Source: Candidatus Heimdallarchaeota archaeon (GTDB lineage: Archaea > Asgardarchaeota > Heimdallarchaeia > Heimdallarchaeales > Heimdallarchaeaceae). Taken from it: DNA of 6,738 nt. A program made the translations under genes and the position numbers. This document shows positions 6,491 to 6,738 of this stretch, piece by piece. The stretch is taken from contig JAGLTP010000324.1 in the NCBI GenBank assembly GCA_023135215.1, forward strand, positions 1 through 6,738. Direction: 5' to 3'. The first letter of the stretch is position 1; each line of letters begins with the position of its first letter. Under the pieces are notes generated by a model. The model was not told the DNA's origin and made no database searches. It saw nothing but the letters and a program-made list of their open reading frames with translations.

Positions 6491-6503
6491 TCTATATTTT
6501 AAA
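6491..6503 (-). promoter_or_regulatory. TATA box of the methyltransferase gene
   Basis: Read on the minus strand this is TTTAAAATATAGA, close to the archaeal TATA consensus and centred about 27-28 bases before the ATG at 6469. Initiation would fall within a few bases of the start codon, giving a leaderless mRNA, in agreement with the absence of a Shine-Dalgarno sequence before the ATG. On the plus strand the same bases read TATATTTTAAAA, so it could also drive weak transcription rightward. Confidence 0.5.
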
Positions 6504-6516
6504 AATCATTTGCATC

Positions 6517-6542
6517 ATAAGGGAGGGTACTCCCTCCCATAT
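6517..6542. repeat. GC-rich inverted repeat (hairpin or operator)
   Basis: The arms GGGAGGG (6521-6527) and CCCTCCC (6532-6538) are perfect complements around the loop TACT. An outer ATA/TAT pairing (6517-6519 with 6540-6542) extends them past one A-A mismatch. It is the most GC-rich spot in the window and lies about 20 bases upstream of the methyltransferase TATA box. It is not followed by a T tract on either strand within 50 bases, so it does not look like a bacterial-type terminator. It could be an operator, an RNA 5' hairpin or a recombination site. Confidence 0.7.
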
Positions 6543-6618
6543 CCGGTGTATTTTAGCCACTTGTGGAAGTAGCCATGTCTAGAACAATAATATTACTACC
6601 AAACTTAAACAATCTGGA

Positions 6619-6640
6619 TTTTTTTGCAGTTTTTTTGCAG
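6619..6640 (+). repeat. Two tandem copies of the 11-mer T7GCAG
   Basis: TTTTTTTGCAG occurs twice without a gap (6619-6629 and 6630-6640), followed by TTTG and a further long T run around 6649-6655. On the plus strand this makes three strong T tracts, like an archaeal terminator, although no plus-strand gene ends nearby. The exact repeat probably arose by slippage; its function is unknown. Confidence 0.75.
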
Positions 6641-6662
6641 TTTGTCTCTTTTTTTCGCGGGT

Positions 6663-6673
6663 ATTTATATAAT
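6663..6673. promoter_or_regulatory. TATA-like element near the right edge
   Basis: ATTTATATAAT resembles an archaeal TATA box on both strands. On the plus strand it would start a transcript near 6690-6695, ahead of AAGAGG at 6728-6733 and a gene beyond the window. On the minus strand it would start near 6640 and give the methyltransferase a longer leader running through the tandem repeat and hairpin. The surrounding DNA is very AT-rich, so a chance match is possible. Confidence 0.33.
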
Positions 6674-6738
6674 AAAATTATTTAATTCAAAATAAAAAAG
6701 AGGAAAAATCAAGTTAAAAAATCAACAAGAGGACTTGC

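Larger units (their letters stand above)
6470..6738. other. Structured intergenic region upstream of the methyltransferase
   Basis: These 269 bases contain no convincing gene. From the methyltransferase outward they hold its TATA box, a GC-rich hairpin (6517-6542), a CCAC-TT-GTGG inverted repeat (6557-6566), two tandem T7GCAG units (6619-6640) plus another T7-T8 run near 6649-6655, and an AT-rich TATA-like stretch (6663-6673). The last bases carry AAGAGG (6728-6733), which could be the ribosome binding site of a plus-strand gene starting past the edge. A divergent neighbour, possibly a partner of the methyltransferase, is therefore plausible but not seen. Confidence 0.6.

Noticed and set aside
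6541..6620. tRNA, C/D-box RNA or 5S rRNA in the methyltransferase upstream region
   Set aside because: No cloverleaf, no C box with D box pair and no 5S-like sequence can be seen. Only the short hairpins described are present.
6575..6685. 36-codon plus-strand open frame (starts MSRTIILLPNL) with a GGAAG five bases ahead
   Set aside because: More than half of it is translated T tract, giving Phe-rich low-complexity sequence, and it covers the tandem T7GCAG repeat. No family is recognised and the frame is short enough to occur by chance.
1..6738. CRISPR array, insertion sequence or integrase/attachment site
   Set aside because: There are no regularly spaced repeats, no transposase or recombinase gene, and no paired long direct or inverted repeats that could mark element ends.

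Overview
The window looks like AT-rich archaeal chromosome (about 35% GC by eye). It carries a deoxyhypusine synthase-family gene, an archaeal-type ICC-like phosphoesterase (COG1407 type), TATA-like boxes about 27 bases upstream of likely leaderless starts, and T-tract terminators instead of bacterial hairpin-plus-U terminators. The low GC and this gene mix would suit an Asgard archaeon or a mesophilic euryarchaeote. That placement is a guess, because no rRNA or ribosomal protein gene is present.

Layout. Bases 1-801 (+) hold the 3' part of an endonuclease/exonuclease/phosphatase-family (EEP) hydrolase gene that begins before the window, followed by a period-8 T-tract terminator. Bases 908-1567 (+) encode an all-helical, possibly PhoU-like protein. 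Bases 1676-2443 (+) encode the COG1407-type metallophosphoesterase, starting at a GTG with a good ribosome binding site. Bases 2533-2811 (+) encode a small zinc-ribbon protein and 2831-3793 (+) the deoxyhypusine synthase homologue; they are 19 bases apart and probably cotranscribed. Bases 3847-4653 (+) encode a two-domain rhodanese-type sulfurtransferase. Bases 4655-6469 (-) encode a 604-residue N6-adenine DNA methyltransferase of the TaqI/Eco57I type, which converges on the sulfurtransferase gene with one base between the stop codons.

Bases 6470-6738 hold no convincing gene but are structured. They contain a leaderless-type promoter for the methyltransferase, a GC-rich hairpin in otherwise AT-rich DNA, a small CCAC/GTGG inverted repeat, a tandem T7GCAG repeat and a second TATA-like region near the right edge.

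The five plus-strand genes from 908 to 4653 look like ordinary archaeal housekeeping genes in short transcription units, with no obvious shared pathway. The methyltransferase is the accessory-looking element: it is lysine/isoleucine/asparagine-rich, appears lower in GC, and lies on the opposite strand. It has methylation and target-recognition regions but no nuclease domain, so any restriction or other defence partner must lie beyond the right edge. No complete new system is visible. The points most worth checking are the altered substrate-pocket residues of the deoxyhypusine synthase homologue, the unusual active-site loop of the sulfurtransferase, and the structured region upstream of the methyltransferase.
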